Source: Micrococcales bacterium (lineage in GTDB: Bacteria; Actinomycetota; Actinomycetes; S36-B12; UBA10799). From it: a stretch of 64,000 bases of DNA. Below the pieces are notes generated by a model, which saw only the letters and a list, made by a program, of their open reading frames with translations, was not told where the DNA came from and did no database searches. Numbering within the stretch: the stretch's first letter is position 1; every line of letters starts with the position of its first letter. Both the position numbers and the translations under genes were made by a program. Of this stretch, positions 63,545 through 64,000 are shown piece after piece. The stretch is from contig JADKAV010000006.1 of the NCBI GenBank assembly GCA_016719135.1, forward strand, positions 1-64,000, written 5' to 3'.

Positions 63545-64000
63545 CGGTGAACTCCACCTCCACAGGTTCTTGGAATCGCTTGCCGTTGATCTCGTCGTGC
63601 CGCATGAACTGCGGCGGTTCGATGTGGACCTTGAGGGTGTAGTCGCCATCGGCGGGCAGGGCCCAGTTCCGCCCGTAGTGGTAAATCATCGGGTGCCACA
63701 ACATCGGCTGCTCATTGGTCCCGACAAGAGTCCCGTCCGGAGCGATCACAGTGACAGCGACCGTCAGGCCCGGCACGAAACGCTTGTCCGAGCCGTCGAG
63801 CACGGTGATCTCGATGTGGGCGTTCTCCGCTTCCGGTTCCTGCCAGACGAGCCCGCCGTCCTGCCAGGCATACATCCCCTCCGCCTTCTCCACGGCGTAC
63901 GCGACGATGTAGTCGCCGGCCGGCTTCTGGCCGCCGTCGTCGGCGACCTCCGTGGCCATGTACTGCACGGCTTCGGCGTAAGCGTCACCTTGTGCGCGGG
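63516..64000 (-). CDS. P19/Tp34-type metal (iron) transport protein, 5' end missing
   Basis: The frame is open to the window edge; 160 residues are visible. Motifs of the periplasmic/extracellular P19 (Fe2+/Cu2+) family: PAGDYIVAYAVEKAEGMYAW, ENAHIEITVLDGSDKRFVPG, MLWHPMIYHYGRNWALP and DYTLKVHIEPP. His and Met residues in these strands bind copper and iron in homologues. It precedes the DUF305 gene. A signal peptide would lie beyond position 64000. Confidence 0.7.
   Translation of the reverse strand, partial: RAQGDAYAEAVQYMATEVADDGGQKPAGDYIVAYAVEKAEGMYAWQDGGLVWQEPEAENAHIEITVLDGSDKRFVPGLTVAVTVIAPDGTLVGTNEQPMLWHPMIYHYGRNWALPADGDYTLKVHIEPPQFMRHDEINGKRFQEPVEVEFTDVHIERGTD

Noticed and set aside
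1..64000. tRNA or rRNA genes
   Set aside because: No cloverleaf-like segment with a T-arm GTTCRANNC and paired acceptor ends, and no rRNA-like sequence, was noticed while reading. A covariance-model scan would be decisive.

Overview
The window is high-GC DNA with strong GC bias at third codon positions. It carries DUF222/HNH and Lsr2-domain proteins, ATGA/GTGA translational coupling, GTG starts and many secreted proteins with PTPTP linkers and Lys/Arg-rich tails. This points to a chromosomal segment of an actinobacterium (Actinomycetota), probably a little-studied environmental lineage; I cannot name the genus. I see no rRNA, tRNA or CRISPR array.

1-12.7 kb is a decayed accessory zone, visibly less GC-rich at its left end. 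An AlbA_2/Schlafen-type ATPase regulator, a UDP-GlcNAc 2-epimerase remnant, a DprA-like protein coupled to a ComFC-like phosphoribosyltransferase, a HIRAN protein, a DUF222-HNH protein and a pRiA4b ORF-3 protein are all broken by single-base frameshifts. Among them sit apparently intact small genes: two toxin-antitoxin (TA) pairs and a NERD nuclease-like protein.

12.8-28.7 kb is mixed. It holds a membrane-protein pair divergent from a TetR regulator with twin operators, a RHH/Doc pair divergent from a Xre/RES pair, an NlpC/P60 hydrolase, a DUF559-like nuclease, a large LamG surface protein, a vapBC pseudogene, a second pRiA4b ORF-3 protein, a delta-60 repeat surface protein, a class III CoA transferase and an ISL3-family transposase remnant interrupted by two 58-bp palindromes.

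28.9-35.6 kb is the most interesting part. Four overlapping genes encode a CHAT protease, an alpha/beta hydrolase, a helical protein and a second CHAT protease, followed by an intact vapBC pair. The layout suggests a protease-triggered conflict or defence system, but this is inference.

35.6-64 kb is ordered and almost free of broken genes. It contains a trypsin-like protease; a ribokinase/nucleoside hydrolase operon; an aminotransferase; secreted IgGFc-binding-like and M1 peptidase proteins; a seven-gene GntR-controlled operon (BtpA-like, AllA-like cupin, PfkB kinase, polar amino acid type ABC transporter) with a clear promoter and operator; a P450; an alpha/beta hydrolase and TetR pair; a short ISL3-derived element with target duplications and the same palindrome pair; an MHS transporter, EamA exporter and amidinotransferase; rfbB/rfbA; a low-molecular-weight phosphatase; an ERCC4-Lsr2 nuclease; an FnIII protein; a 19-bp-periodic inverted repeat array; and DUF305 plus P19-type metal proteins running off the right edge.

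Two features tie the window together: a dispersed two-stem repeat of about 47 bp in five copies, four of them 5-15 bp after a stop codon, and two inverted copies of the palindrome-bearing ISL3 derivative 25 kb apart.
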